A DNA stretch of 64,000 nucleotides from Eubacteriaceae bacterium (GCA_030156895.1 JASGLP010000023.1:1-64000), one strand, 5' to 3'. Shown: positions 8,830 through 18,465, counted from the first letter of the stretch. A program made the numbers and translations. Notes: generated from the sequence alone by a model not told the origin.

Positions 8830-8864
8830 GGGCTTATCAAAATATTTAGAAAAGAGGTATAAAA

Positions 8865-11699
8865 ATGATACAAAGAATTAATTTGACATTGAATGGTGTT
8901 CCTCGCCCTGTACTATGTGATCCCGATCAGGACAGCTTGGCTTCTGTTCTGCGGCGAATGGGCCTGACCGGTACAAAAATCGGCTGTGGTACAGGCGTTT
9001 GTGGTGCCTGTTCGGTTATCCTGAATGGCCAAGTAGAACGGTCATGTAACAAAAAAATGAAGCGGATTCCAGAGTTCAGCGAGATTATTACCATTGAAGG
9101 CATTGGTACACCACAGCATTTACATCCTATTCAGCAGGCGTGGATCACCTATGGCGGTGTCCAGTGCGGATTCTGTACAACCGGTTTTATTGTTTCCGCT
9201 TATGGTCTGCTTTTAAAGAATCCAGACCCGACACGTGAGGAAGTGCGCCAGTGGTTTAAGGATCACCATAATGTTTGCCGTTGCACCGGCTACAAACCAC
9301 TGGTTGATGCGGTTATGGCGGCGGCCAAAGTTATGCGCGGCCAGGCCACGATGGAAGAGATTACATTTGAAACTGAAAAAGAAGGGGATTACTATGGATC
9401 AAAACTTCCCCGACCTACCGCCATTGCCAAGGTTTGCGGACTGACCGATTTTGGCGATGATATCAAGTTGAAAATGCCGGAGGGAACAGCCCACCTGGCG
9501 GTGGCTATTTCTGAAGTTCATCACGCGAAGATTATCAGTATTGATACTTCAGAGGCTGAAAAAATGCCGGGTGTCTATAAAGTTATGACCGCTAAAGACG
9601 TAAAAGGCACCAACAGCTTGCCGGTTCCTCAAATTATCAGACGGATGAAGGGCAATGGGATCTTCAAATTCCCGCTTATATGTGATAAAAAGATCAACCG
9701 CCGTGGCGATGTGGTGGCCTTGGTGGCGGCGGATACTGAAGAGCATGCCCGGGCAGCGGCAAAAGCGGTTAAGCAGAATCTGGAGATTCTACCGGCCTAC
9801 ATGACTTATCCCGAAGCGGTCATGCCCAATGCCATTCAACTACAGGAAGAGCTGCCCAACTTCTACATGGAACACCCCCTTTACAAAGGGCAGGAAACAG
9901 AGGAAATTTTTGATGAAGCCACTCATGTTGTTGAAGGGAGTTTCTATAGTCAACGGCAGCCGCATTTGTCGATCGAGCCGGATGTTGTTCAGGGATACTA
10001 CGAATCAGACGATATGCTAGTGATCCAATGTAAAGCCCATGCCCTGCATGACTCACGTTTTGAAGTGGCGACAGCGACTGGTCAACCGGAAGATAATCTG
10101 CGTTTCATCTTAAATCCGGCAGGAGGTGCCTTTGGCTATTCCATTGCGTCAAACACTTATGCCTTGGTAGCTACTGCGGTTCAGAATCTAAACATGCCTT
10201 GTACGATGACATTAAACTATGAAGAGCACAGTCACATGACCGGAAAAAGAGGGGCGACATTCTCCAATGCGCGTCTAGCCTGCCAAGATGACGGGAAAAT
10301 TTCCGGCCTGGAATATGATATCGCCTTAGACCACGGTGCCTATACGGTCGTAGCCAGCATTATTTTTGGCAACCTTGTCAGCATTCCTTTCCATGGCTAT
10401 CATATTCCAAACATTAAAGCCTTGGCTCGCGCCGGTTCATCAAATAACGGTTTCCAAACCGCTTATCGTGGATTTGGTGCACCGCAAGTTTATACTATGA
10501 GTGAGTCGCTGATGGATATGGCAGCAGAAGAACTTTCCATGGATCCCTGGGAATTCCGGATGAAAAATCTGGCAAAACCGGGAGAAACCACAATCAACAG
10601 CAGACCATATTTTGATTATGAAGCCTACCCGGCCCTGATGGAAAAGATTAAGCCCTACTATGATCAGTATAAGGCAGAAGCAGAGGCCGCGAAAAAGGAA
10701 GGCCGCCATGTTGGGGTAGGTATCAGTCTGGGGGGATTTCTTTCCACCATCGGTCACTTCGATGCAGCGGAAATGGCCCTGGAATTAAATGCGGACGGCA
10801 CCATAACCCACTATAATACCTGGCAGGACCTTGGCCAGGGTGGTGATATTGGATCCCTGACCCATACCTTAAAGGCTTTAGAACCCCTGGGACTTAAACC
10901 GGATCAGGTGAGACTGGTGATGAATGATACCAAAACATGTCCAAAATCAGGCTTGTCAGCGGCCAGCCGATCGCACTATATGGTAGGGAATGCGACCATT
11001 GATGCGGCGACTAAGCTGATGGATGCCATGCGTAAAGAAGATGGTTCATTCCGTAGCTATGACGAAATGGTCGCAGAAGGTATTCCCACCAAATATCTTG
11101 GGCATTACGACAATATGAGTCGTGGGGTAGACCCCGGGCTAGACCTCAATACGGGTGAAGGCGAAAAGAATGCGGCCTTTATGTATGGTGTCAATCTGGC
11201 CCAGGTTGAAGTCGATGTCAATACAGGCAAGACCCAGGTGCTCAAGTTTACTTGTGCTTCTGATGTAGGGGTTATTGGTAACAGACTGGCGGTTGAAGGC
11301 CAGGCCTACGGCGGATTATCGCACAGCATCGGATTTGCTCTCAGCGAGGATTATAATGCCGAAAAGAAACATGGCAACATGGCTGGCTGCGGGATTCCGA
11401 CCATTGATATGATCCCGGATGATTTCAATCTGTTATTTAATGAAACACCAAGAGAACATGGTCCCCAGGGATCAAGTGGCTGTGCGGAAGTTTATCAGTG
11501 TTCCAACCACATGGCGGTCATTAATGCCATCAATAATGCCAGTGGCGTCAGGATTTTTGATCTGCCAGCGACTCCTGAAAAAGTAAAGGCTGCTTGGGAA
11601 GCCAAAGAACGCGGCGAGGATTTAACGCCTGAAAAGTATTATCTGGGATCAGATTTTGATGAAGAACTGGAGTATATAAAAGAGAACCCAATTTATTAA
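8865..11699 (+). CDS. MOP-type molybdopterin aldehyde oxidoreductase
   Basis: 944 residues, a single-chain xanthine-oxidase-family enzyme without a FAD domain, colinear with the Desulfovibrio MOP aldehyde oxidoreductase (907 residues). The plant-type 2Fe-2S ligands are C41, C46, C49, C61 and the second cluster uses C101, C104, C138, C140, each one position later than in MOP. The molybdenum part follows from about residue 190: AYRGFGAPQ carries the substrate-region arginine and GSSGCAEVYQ the catalytic glutamate near residue 875. It should oxidise aldehydes to carboxylic acids using a molybdopterin cytosine dinucleotide cofactor, electrons leaving via the 2Fe-2S clusters. The next two genes are the expected electron-transfer partners. 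No accessory gene for cofactor sulfuration is in the window. Confidence 0.93.
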   Translation: MIQRINLTLNGVPRPVLCDPDQDSLASVLRRMGLTGTKIGCGTGVCGACSVILNGQVERSCNKKMKRIPEFSEIITIEGIGTPQHLHPIQQAWITYGGVQCGFCTTGFIVSAYGLLLKNPDPTREEVRQWFKDHHNVCRCTGYKPLVDAVMAAAKVMRGQATMEEITFETEKEGDYYGSKLPRPTAIAKVCGLTDFGDDIKLKMPEGTAHLAVAISEVHHAKIISIDTSEAEKMPGVYKVMTAKDVKGTNSLPVPQIIRRMKGNGIFKFPLICDKKINRRGDVVALVAADTEEHARAAAKAVKQNLEILPAYMTYPEAVMPNAIQLQEELPNFYMEHPLYKGQETEEIFDEATHVVEGSFYSQRQPHLSIEPDVVQGYYESDDMLVIQCKAHALHDSRFEVATATGQPEDNLRFILNPAGGAFGYSIASNTYALVATAVQNLNMPCTMTLNYEEHSHMTGKRGATFSNARLACQDDGKISGLEYDIALDHGAYTVVASIIFGNLVSIPFHGYHIPNIKALARAGSSNNGFQTAYRGFGAPQVYTMSESLMDMAAEELSMDPWEFRMKNLAKPGETTINSRPYFDYEAYPALMEKIKPYYDQYKAEAEAAKKEGRHVGVGISLGGFLSTIGHFDAAEMALELNADGTITHYNTWQDLGQGGDIGSLTHTLKALEPLGLKPDQVRLVMNDTKTCPKSGLSAASRSHYMVGNATIDAATKLMDAMRKEDGSFRSYDEMVAEGIPTKYLGHYDNMSRGVDPGLDLNTGEGEKNAAFMYGVNLAQVEVDVNTGKTQVLKFTCASDVGVIGNRLAVEGQAYGGLSHSIGFALSEDYNAEKKHGNMAGCGIPTIDMIPDDFNLLFNETPREHGPQGSSGCAEVYQCSNHMAVINAINNASGVRIFDLPATPEKVKAAWEAKERGEDLTPEKYYLGSDFDEELEYIKENPIY

Positions 11700-11711
11700 T
11701 AAAAAGGATCG

Positions 11712-11731
11712 GTGCGCAGTTTACTGCGCAC
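11712..11731 (+). other. Intercistronic hairpin
   Basis: GTGCGCAG and CTGCGCAC form a perfect 8-bp stem with a TTTA loop, 12 bases after the oxidoreductase stop. Only a broken T-run follows, so it may act as a 3' stabiliser or weak attenuator between the enzyme gene and its electron-transfer gene. Confidence 0.55.
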
Positions 11732-11761
11732 TGTTTATGTTGTTAAAGGGAGTGTTAAGAT

Positions 11762-14008
11762 TTGAAAATTGAAGAAGCTGCATCATATACAGAGAAGTGT
11801 TTTCATGGGAGTCCCGCATCATGTACCTGTGCCTGTCCCTTTCATTTGGATATCCGTTCTTTGCTGGAAAAGGTCAGTAAAGGGAAATGGGCATCCGCCT
11901 ATAAATTACTGCGCAACGAAACGATTTTTCCCGTCATCGTCAGTGCTCTGTGCGACCAGCCCTGCAGCAATCACTGCCAGAGAACTCAGATCGGGGACCA
12001 AGCCATCAGCATACGAGACCTTGAAGATGCTTGTATTCGTTATGTCAAAAAACGTAAAGCAGACGCCTATAATATTCCACCAAAGACCGCCAAAGTTGCG
12101 GTTGTTGGGGCTGGGCTAGCCGGTTTATCATGCGCCCTTAATCTGGCCCGGAAAAAATTTCAGGTGACGGTATTTGATAAAGAACTTGGATGGGGTGGAT
12201 CGATCAGAGTTCATCTCCGCTTTAAAGAATTCAATGAAGAAATCTCTTTGATGTTTTCAGTTGCCAAGGCAGATTTTCAATTTAAAAGTGAAATCACCTC
12301 GCTGGCTCAACTGGAAGAGTTTGATGCCATCTATATCGCAACTGGTTCCGGCGGGGATTCTTTTGGCCTTTTAGAAAGCTGGGATCATGAGCTACAGACA
12401 ACTTCTGAGAAAAAGGTTTTTTTGGGTGGCAGCCTATGCGGTGTTTCCCAAATGGAAGGGATTGCTCAAGGTGCCCAGGTATCCAAGGTCATTGAAGCAT
12501 ATATTCAAACAGGAAAAGCTTCCTATATCAACAAAGAGAATAACTTTAAAGAATGTGGACGAAAGCTGGATCATGATGGCGCCCTTTCGCTAGCCCGGGT
12601 TGAGGCTAAAAGCACTGATGGTTACAGTGAAGCAGAAGCTCGGGAAGAGGCTTCCCGTTGTCTCCAGTGTGATTGTGACAAGTGTCTGACTTCCTGTGAG
12701 ATGCTTAAGCGTTTTGGTAAAGCCCCCCAGAAGATGGCCATAGAAGTCTATACCGATACCCATGTCAATCCGCCTTTATCGACCCACACCCTTGCCAGGG
12801 AGACCTACTCCTGCAACCTATGTGGCCATTGCAAGTCGATCTGTCCGGAAGCTGTTGATATCGGGGCCATGCTTCAGTTTTCCCGCACCGCACGCTTTAA
12901 GGACAATTCCTATCCGGCGGCACTGCATGATTTTTGGCTGCGGGAAATGGATTATGCGGTTAGCCAAGGGGCCTTTGTCTCGGCTCCAAAAGGAAAGAAA
13001 ACATGCCAATATGCTTTTTTCCCAGGCTGTCAGTTGGGAGCATCAAATCCGGAACATGTTTTAGAGTCCTATGACTTTTTAAATGAGCATTATGATGCCG
13101 GGATCTTTATCTCTTGTTGCGGTGCGCCGGCATTTTGGGCAGGGGACGAAGAGCGCTTAGGTGTCCATATCGAAAAGTTACGGCAGGAATGGTTTGAAAT
13201 GGGAAGACCAAAGCTTGTTTTCGCCTGTGCGACATGTGAAAATATTTTTAGCATGATGCTGCCGGAAATAAAAAGTATTTCGCTCTATGAACTACTTGAT
13301 CGTCAGAGCCATGTTTTAAGCAAATGTGATTTGACGGAAGCTGTCGTCTTCGATCCCTGTGCAGCTCGGGATGATGATGAAATGCAATCCAGTGTTAGAA
13401 GGCTGGCTGACAAGGCGGATATTTCTCTGGAAGAGCTGCAAGAGAAAAACCGCTGCTGTGGTTATGGCGGTTTGATCCGTTTGGCCAACCCCAGTTTATA
13501 CGACGAAATAAGCCAAGTCCGGGCCGAAGCCAGCGAAAAACCTTATATTGTCTATTGCGCCAACTGTCGTGAGGTTTTTGCCGCCCGGGATAAGGAATGT
13601 GCCCATGTTTTAGATATCGTTTTTGGCCTTTCCATAAATGCTTCCATTCCCAGCCTGGCGAAAAAAAGAGAAAATAGCCTGGAGCTTAAAAAGAAGCTGA
13701 TGCGTGAAAAATGGGAAATGGATTTTGAAGCTGAGACACACGAATGGGATAAGCTAAGCCTAATCATAGGTGATGAGCTGCAGAAGATGATGGACCAGAA
13801 GCTCATATCTTCCGCTGATCTACAAGAAGCGATTTGGCTAGCGGAGGAATCAGGCGATAAATTCTATGATGAGAGTGATGGGATGAGTCTGTGCAGCATG
13901 ATAAAGCCGGTCATTACATACTGGGTAGAGTACCGAAAAACTGGGCCGGATACCTATGAGGTATACAGTGCCTATTACCATCGCATGCATTTTGTGAAAG
14001 GGGAATAA
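11762..14008 (+). CDS. Pyridine nucleotide-disulfide oxidoreductase / dicluster-binding protein
   Basis: 748 residues, DVU_1558-like. Order: an N-terminal Cys-rich module as in glutamate synthase small subunits (CTCACPFHLDIR, CDQPCSNHC); a Rossmann segment VAVVGAGLAGLSCALNLA near residue 114; two 4Fe-4S motifs (CLQCDCDKCLTSC and CNLCGHCKSICPEA); two CCG domains of the HdrB/GlpC type (FPGCQLG..., SCCGAP; DPCAARDD, RCCGYGG); and a ~90-residue C-terminal extension. It likely carries electrons between the aldehyde oxidoreductase and a nucleotide or quinone-like acceptor. The Rossmann part is short compared with complete disulfide reductases. TTG start at 11762 follows AAGGGAG. The stop overlaps the next ATG. 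Confidence 0.88.
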   Translation: MKIEEAASYTEKCFHGSPASCTCACPFHLDIRSLLEKVSKGKWASAYKLLRNETIFPVIVSALCDQPCSNHCQRTQIGDQAISIRDLEDACIRYVKKRKADAYNIPPKTAKVAVVGAGLAGLSCALNLARKKFQVTVFDKELGWGGSIRVHLRFKEFNEEISLMFSVAKADFQFKSEITSLAQLEEFDAIYIATGSGGDSFGLLESWDHELQTTSEKKVFLGGSLCGVSQMEGIAQGAQVSKVIEAYIQTGKASYINKENNFKECGRKLDHDGALSLARVEAKSTDGYSEAEAREEASRCLQCDCDKCLTSCEMLKRFGKAPQKMAIEVYTDTHVNPPLSTHTLARETYSCNLCGHCKSICPEAVDIGAMLQFSRTARFKDNSYPAALHDFWLREMDYAVSQGAFVSAPKGKKTCQYAFFPGCQLGASNPEHVLESYDFLNEHYDAGIFISCCGAPAFWAGDEERLGVHIEKLRQEWFEMGRPKLVFACATCENIFSMMLPEIKSISLYELLDRQSHVLSKCDLTEAVVFDPCAARDDDEMQSSVRRLADKADISLEELQEKNRCCGYGGLIRLANPSLYDEISQVRAEASEKPYIVYCANCREVFAARDKECAHVLDIVFGLSINASIPSLAKKRENSLELKKKLMREKWEMDFEAETHEWDKLSLIIGDELQKMMDQKLISSADLQEAIWLAEESGDKFYDESDGMSLCSMIKPVITYWVEYRKTGPDTYEVYSAYYHRMHFVKGE

Positions 14009-14208
14009 TGGTCATGGCAGAAGAAAAGCTCTGGAAATGCGGAAAATGCAAAGAAGACCTGGTAAAAAAAAGGACGGCTTTTAGCTACTTGGGTCATACA
14101 TTTTCCACTGAAGTGATGTGCTGTCCTAAATGTGGTAAAGTTTTTATACCCAAGGAATTAGCGGAAGGAAAAATGGCCGCGGTAGAGCAGGAGCTTGAAG
14201 ATAAATAA
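14008..14208 (+). CDS. DVU_1557-like zinc-ribbon redox protein
   Basis: 66 residues with two CxxC knuckles (CGKCKED and CCPKCGKVF) typical of a rubredoxin-like or zinc-ribbon fold. The same gene order, aldehyde oxidoreductase - dicluster oxidoreductase - small CxxC protein, occurs at the Desulfovibrio DVU1559-1557 locus (from memory), where it is called a redox protein. Start at 14008 overlaps the upstream stop by one base; ATG 14014 is also possible. Metal (Fe or Zn) cannot be decided from sequence. Confidence 0.82.
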   Translation: MVMAEEKLWKCGKCKEDLVKKRTAFSYLGHTFSTEVMCCPKCGKVFIPKELAEGKMAAVEQELEDK

Positions 14209-14283
14209 AGTTACAATGAAAAATTTAATGCCTGGCCGATATGGATTTGAAACTTTAGTTAGACTTAAATTTTAAAGTTTGAA

Positions 14284-14327
14284 TTGACCAGAGGGTTACC
14301 ATTGACTATAATGTTAGCGTCCTAACA
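14284..14327 (+). promoter_or_regulatory. Promoter and MarR-type operator
   Basis: TTGACC (14284-14289), a 17-base spacer and TATAAT (14307-14312) form a near-consensus sigma-A promoter. A perfect inverted repeat TGTTAG-CGTC-CTAACA (14312-14327) starts on the last base of the -10 and covers the expected start point. This is where a MarR repressor would block transcription of its own gene and the exporter behind it. Confidence 0.85.
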
Positions 14328-14343
14328 ATCGACAGGAGGCAAA

Positions 14344-14775
14344 ATGAAAAATGATAAGCGGATCGGGTTTGAAATTAAGACGCTGTCCAATCGGATCCGA
14401 CAGTATATCAATGAAGTAATGGAAAAAGATCCCGACATAACTGGAATTCAAGGCTGGATAATTGGCTACATATCCAGACATCAGAACAGCCAGGATGTCT
14501 TTCAGCGGGACATCGAAAAAGAATTCAATGTCCGTCGTTCCACCGTTTCGGGGATTCTAAACACCATGGAAAAAAAGGGCCTGATCATCCGCCAGACGGT
14601 CGATTTTGATGCCCGGCTCAAAAAAATTACTTTAACCTCCAAAGCGGTGACCTGCAATCAGATGATTCTTGATAAATTGCAGGAAGTCGAAAGCCAATTA
14701 AAAAAGGGTTTAAGTGATGAAGAAATAAAACAATTTTTTACGACTCTTGAAAAAATTAATAAAAACATCGGCTAA
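14344..14775 (+). CDS. MarR-family transcriptional regulator
   Basis: 143 residues, standard MarR length. Winged-helix core: VFQRDIEKEFNVRRSTVSGI and LNTMEKKGLIIRQTVDFDAR, with the acidic wing residues D-x-R conserved. AGGAGG precedes the ATG. It heads an operon with two ABC exporter half-genes and likely represses them through the palindrome overlapping its own -10 box, with an exported drug or metabolite as inducer. A perfect 9-bp hairpin (14773-14794) overlaps the stop codon and separates it from the exporter. Confidence 0.92.
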   Translation: MKNDKRIGFEIKTLSNRIRQYINEVMEKDPDITGIQGWIIGYISRHQNSQDVFQRDIEKEFNVRRSTVSGILNTMEKKGLIIRQTVDFDARLKKITLTSKAVTCNQMILDKLQEVESQLKKGLSDEEIKQFFTTLEKINKNIG

Positions 14776-14840
14776 CCACACAAAAGTGTGGTTAAAAAAT
14801 AAAGAGACTGTTAGGAAACGAACAACATAAGGAGGTTTAT

Positions 14841-16580
14841 ATGATTAAACAACTAGCCGCTCATATTAAGGATTATAAGACAGCATCCATCAAAACAGGC
14901 ATATATGTGTCCTTTGAAGTGTTGATGGAAGTGGCAATTCCTTTTTTGATGGCCTATCTGATCGATTACGGAATCGAAGCAGGGAACATGAACCTGATTA
15001 TCGGTTTAGGCCTGGGGATGCTTTTGGCTGCTGGCCTGTCCCTCTTTTTTGGTCTGCTTTCCGCCCATTATGCAGCCAAAGCCTCGGCCGGTTACGCAAA
15101 AAATTTACGGCAGGCAATTTTTTACAAGGTCCAGGAATTTTCCTTTACTAATATTGATAAATTCTCGACGGCCAGCCTGATTACCCGGCAAACCACGGAT
15201 ATTACCAATATTCAAAACGCCTACCAGATGATTATTCGGGTGGCGGTCAGGGCACCGATTATGCTCATTTTCTCATTGGTTATGGCTTTTAGCATTAATC
15301 CGGAACTCTCGCTGATTTTTTTAGCAGTTATTCCGCTTTTGGGTGTGGGGCTTTATGTGATCGTAGTTAAGGCGCATCCAATTTTTGAAAAAGTATTTAG
15401 AACTTACGATCATTTGAATAATGTGGTCCAGGAAAACCTGCGAGGCATCCGAGTAGTCAAATCTTTTGTCCGGGAAGATCACGAAGAAAAGAAATTTGAA
15501 GAGGTATCAGAAAGAATCTATCAGCAGTTTTCCAAAGCCGAAAAAATTCTGGCCTTTAATGCCCCCTTGATGCAGTTTGCCATCTACACATCGATTCTTC
15601 TGATCTCCTGGTTTGGAGCCCAGATGATAGTGTCCGGTTACATGACCACCGGTCAACTGGCCAGTCTGATTACCTATGCCACATCAATTTTAATGAGTCT
15701 GATGATGCTGTCATTTGTTTTTGTCATGATTACCATTTCCCGGGCTTCAGCTGAGCGTGTGGTGGAAGTCTTAAATGAAACAGTCGATCTGGAAAACCCA
15801 AATAGTCCAGTCACCACGGTTAAAAATGGCAATGTCACCTTTACCAACGTGGGTTTTTCTTATTCAAACTCTTTAGATAAGTTATGTCTGCAGGATGTCA
15901 ATTTGAAAATTGCGTCCGGCCAGACAATTGGGATTATCGGGGGGACCGGCTCTTCCAAATCCAGCCTGGTACAGCTGATTCCCAGACTATACGATGTCAC
16001 CACCGGGATTGTTGAGGTGGGGGATGTCGATGTCCGCAAATATGATCTTCAAACACTCAGAGATGCAGTTTCAGTGGTCCTGCAAAAAAACATTCTCTTT
16101 TCCGGCACCATTAAAGAAAATTTGCGCTGGGGTAACAAAGAAGCCACCGATGAGCAAATGATACATGCCTGTAAGCTGGCTCAGGCTGATGAATTTATCT
16201 CCGCTTTCCCAGACGGTTATGATACTTATATTGAACAGGGCGGCGGTAATGTCTCCGGTGGCCAAAAGCAGCGACTTTGTATTGCCAGAGCACTTTTAAA
16301 GAACCCTAAGATCCTGATTTTGGATGACTCCACCTCTGCCGTCGATACCCGGACGGACGCCCTGATTCGGGAAGCCTTTTTAAAGGAAATTCCCCACATC
16401 ACCAAATTTATTATTGCCCAGCGGATTGCTTCGGTGATGGATGCCGATGCCATTATTGTCATGGAAGAAGGAAGAATTGATGCTATGGGCAGCCATGAAG
16501 AGCTGTTGGCATCCAATGAAATTTATCAGGAAGTGTACCATTCTCAGTTGAAAGGAGGCAATGATTTCGATGAACAATAA
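14841..16580 (+). CDS. ABC exporter half-transporter with degenerate ATPase site
   Basis: 579 residues: six-helix exporter membrane domain, then an ATPase domain with Walker A GGTGSSKSSL, signature VSGGQKQR and Walker B ILILDDSTSAVD. The catalytic Glu after Walker B is replaced by Asp, and the Walker A has Ser for the usual Gly before Lys, as in the degenerate half of heterodimeric exporters such as TM287/288, LmrCD and BmrCD. It pairs with the next gene. AAGGAGG precedes the ATG. Export substrate unknown; MarR control suggests drugs or lipophilic compounds. Confidence 0.92.
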   Translation: MIKQLAAHIKDYKTASIKTGIYVSFEVLMEVAIPFLMAYLIDYGIEAGNMNLIIGLGLGMLLAAGLSLFFGLLSAHYAAKASAGYAKNLRQAIFYKVQEFSFTNIDKFSTASLITRQTTDITNIQNAYQMIIRVAVRAPIMLIFSLVMAFSINPELSLIFLAVIPLLGVGLYVIVVKAHPIFEKVFRTYDHLNNVVQENLRGIRVVKSFVREDHEEKKFEEVSERIYQQFSKAEKILAFNAPLMQFAIYTSILLISWFGAQMIVSGYMTTGQLASLITYATSILMSLMMLSFVFVMITISRASAERVVEVLNETVDLENPNSPVTTVKNGNVTFTNVGFSYSNSLDKLCLQDVNLKIASGQTIGIIGGTGSSKSSLVQLIPRLYDVTTGIVEVGDVDVRKYDLQTLRDAVSVVLQKNILFSGTIKENLRWGNKEATDEQMIHACKLAQADEFISAFPDGYDTYIEQGGGNVSGGQKQRLCIARALLKNPKILILDDSTSAVDTRTDALIREAFLKEIPHITKFIIAQRIASVMDADAIIVMEEGRIDAMGSHEELLASNEIYQEVYHSQLKGGNDFDEQ

Positions 16581-18447
16581 ACCGCGATTTTCAAAATCCA
16601 CCGCAAGCAGTGCTAAGCGTCTGTTTTCTTATATCAGCCGCAAGCATCTGGGAGCATTTATATTTGTCATGATTGCCATTGTGGTCAGCGCCGTTGCCGG
16701 CGTGGTCGGCTCGCTGTTTCTGCAAGTGCTGATCGATGATTATATCACTCCGCTTCTGTCCATGGCCAACCCGGTTTTTGATGAGCTGGCAAAAGCCATT
16801 CTGACCATGGCGGGCATCTATTTATTAGGTGTAGCGGCAACTTATTTGTACAATCGTACGATGGTGGTGATTGCGCAAGGCGTTTTAAAAGACATTCGTG
16901 ATGAGATGTTTGTCCATATGCAGAAAATGCCTATTTCCTACTTTGATACCCATACACATGGGGATACAATGAGTCGTTATACCAACGATACCGATACCCT
17001 GAGGCAGATGCTGGCGCAAAGTTTTCCCCAGATTATCTCATCAATTTTCACTATTGTGAGTGTCTTTTTTGCCATGCTGACCACCTCTTGGATGTTAACC
17101 ATTGTGGTGATGCTGACGGTTCTCTTTATGCTGAGGGTTGCCAAATCACTGACCGGAAAAAGTGCCAAGTTCTTTTTTGAACAGCAGCAGTCATTGGGGA
17201 AAACTAATGGTTATATTGAAGAGATGATCAATGGCCAACGGGTTGTTAAAGTCTTTTGTCATGAAGAAGAATCAAAAGTTGGCTTTAATGAGCTTAACGA
17301 TGAACTTTGTCATGTCGCAACGGAAGCTAACCGCTTTGCCAACTTCCTGATGCCTTTTATGGGTAATATGGGCTATTTCCAGTATGTGCTTTTGGCTATT
17401 GTCGGGGGAGCTCTGGCAGTCTCCGGAATCAGCACCTTGACTCTTGGTGGGCTGGTAGCTTTTCTACAGCTCAGTCGTTCCTTTACCATGCCGGTCAGTC
17501 AGGTTTCCCAGCAGTTAAATGCGGTGGTTATGGCTTTAGCAGGTGCGCAGCGAATTTTTGAACTGATGGATGAAGAAGTGGAAGTGGATGAGGGGTATGT
17601 AACCCTGGTTAATGCTAGTTGCGAAAATGATAAGCTGGTTGAATCAGAAGTCCGTACTGGTCTTTGGGCCTGGAAACATCCCCATCACGACGGGACCACA
17701 ACCCTGACCCAGTTAAAAGGAGATGTGGTCTTTGATCATGTTGACTTCTCCTATACGCCGGATAAACAGATCCTTTATGATATCAGCTTATATGCCAAAC
17801 CCGGTCAGAAAGTGGCCTTTGTCGGCGCGACGGGAGCCGGAAAAACGACTATCACTAATCTGATCAACCGCTTTTATGATATTGCCGATGGTAAAATCCG
17901 CTATGATGGGATCAACATCAACAAGATTAAAAAAGCTGACCTGCGACGGTCACTGGGGATTGTCTTGCAGGATACCAATCTCTTTACCGGAACAGTCATG
18001 GAAAATATTCGTTACGGCAAGCTGGATGCCACCGATGAGGAGGTAATTGAAGCCGCAAAACGAGCCAATGCGCATTACTTTATCTCATTACTGCCAGAAG
18101 GCTATCACACGAAACTTGAGGGTGATGCTTCCGGTCTTTCACAGGGGCAAAGACAGCTCTTATCGATTGCCAGAGCGGAGGTTGCCGATACACCAGTCAT
18201 GATTTTGGATGAAGCGACTTCAAGTATTGATACCCGTACCGAGGCCATTGTTTCAAAGGGCATGGATGCTTTAATGGAAGGCCGAACCGTTTTTGTTATC
18301 GCGCATCGGATTTCAACCGTTCAGAATTCCAATGCCATTATGGTTATGGATCAGGGGCGGATTATTGAACGGGGCGATCACGATGAATTGATTGCGGAAA
18401 AAGGCAAGTATCACCAATTGTATACTGGAGCCTTTGAAGAAGCTTAA
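16570..18447 (+). CDS. ABC exporter half-transporter with canonical ATPase site
   Basis: About 625 residues: six-helix membrane domain, a ~50-residue linker insertion (around residues 340-395), then Walker A GATGAGKTT, signature LSQGQRQ and Walker B VMILDEATSSID with the catalytic Glu present. It is the active partner for the preceding half-transporter; the two coding regions overlap by about 11 bases. ATG 16570 is preferred because AGGAGG at 16553-16558 would be only two bases from the alternative ATG at 16561. Confidence 0.92.
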   Translation: MNNKPRFSKSTASSAKRLFSYISRKHLGAFIFVMIAIVVSAVAGVVGSLFLQVLIDDYITPLLSMANPVFDELAKAILTMAGIYLLGVAATYLYNRTMVVIAQGVLKDIRDEMFVHMQKMPISYFDTHTHGDTMSRYTNDTDTLRQMLAQSFPQIISSIFTIVSVFFAMLTTSWMLTIVVMLTVLFMLRVAKSLTGKSAKFFFEQQQSLGKTNGYIEEMINGQRVVKVFCHEEESKVGFNELNDELCHVATEANRFANFLMPFMGNMGYFQYVLLAIVGGALAVSGISTLTLGGLVAFLQLSRSFTMPVSQVSQQLNAVVMALAGAQRIFELMDEEVEVDEGYVTLVNASCENDKLVESEVRTGLWAWKHPHHDGTTTLTQLKGDVVFDHVDFSYTPDKQILYDISLYAKPGQKVAFVGATGAGKTTITNLINRFYDIADGKIRYDGININKIKKADLRRSLGIVLQDTNLFTGTVMENIRYGKLDATDEEVIEAAKRANAHYFISLLPEGYHTKLEGDASGLSQGQRQLLSIARAEVADTPVMILDEATSSIDTRTEAIVSKGMDALMEGRTVFVIAHRISTVQNSNAIMVMDQGRIIERGDHDELIAEKGKYHQLYTGAFEEA

Positions 18448-18465
18448 AAAAGAGAGGAAAATTTT

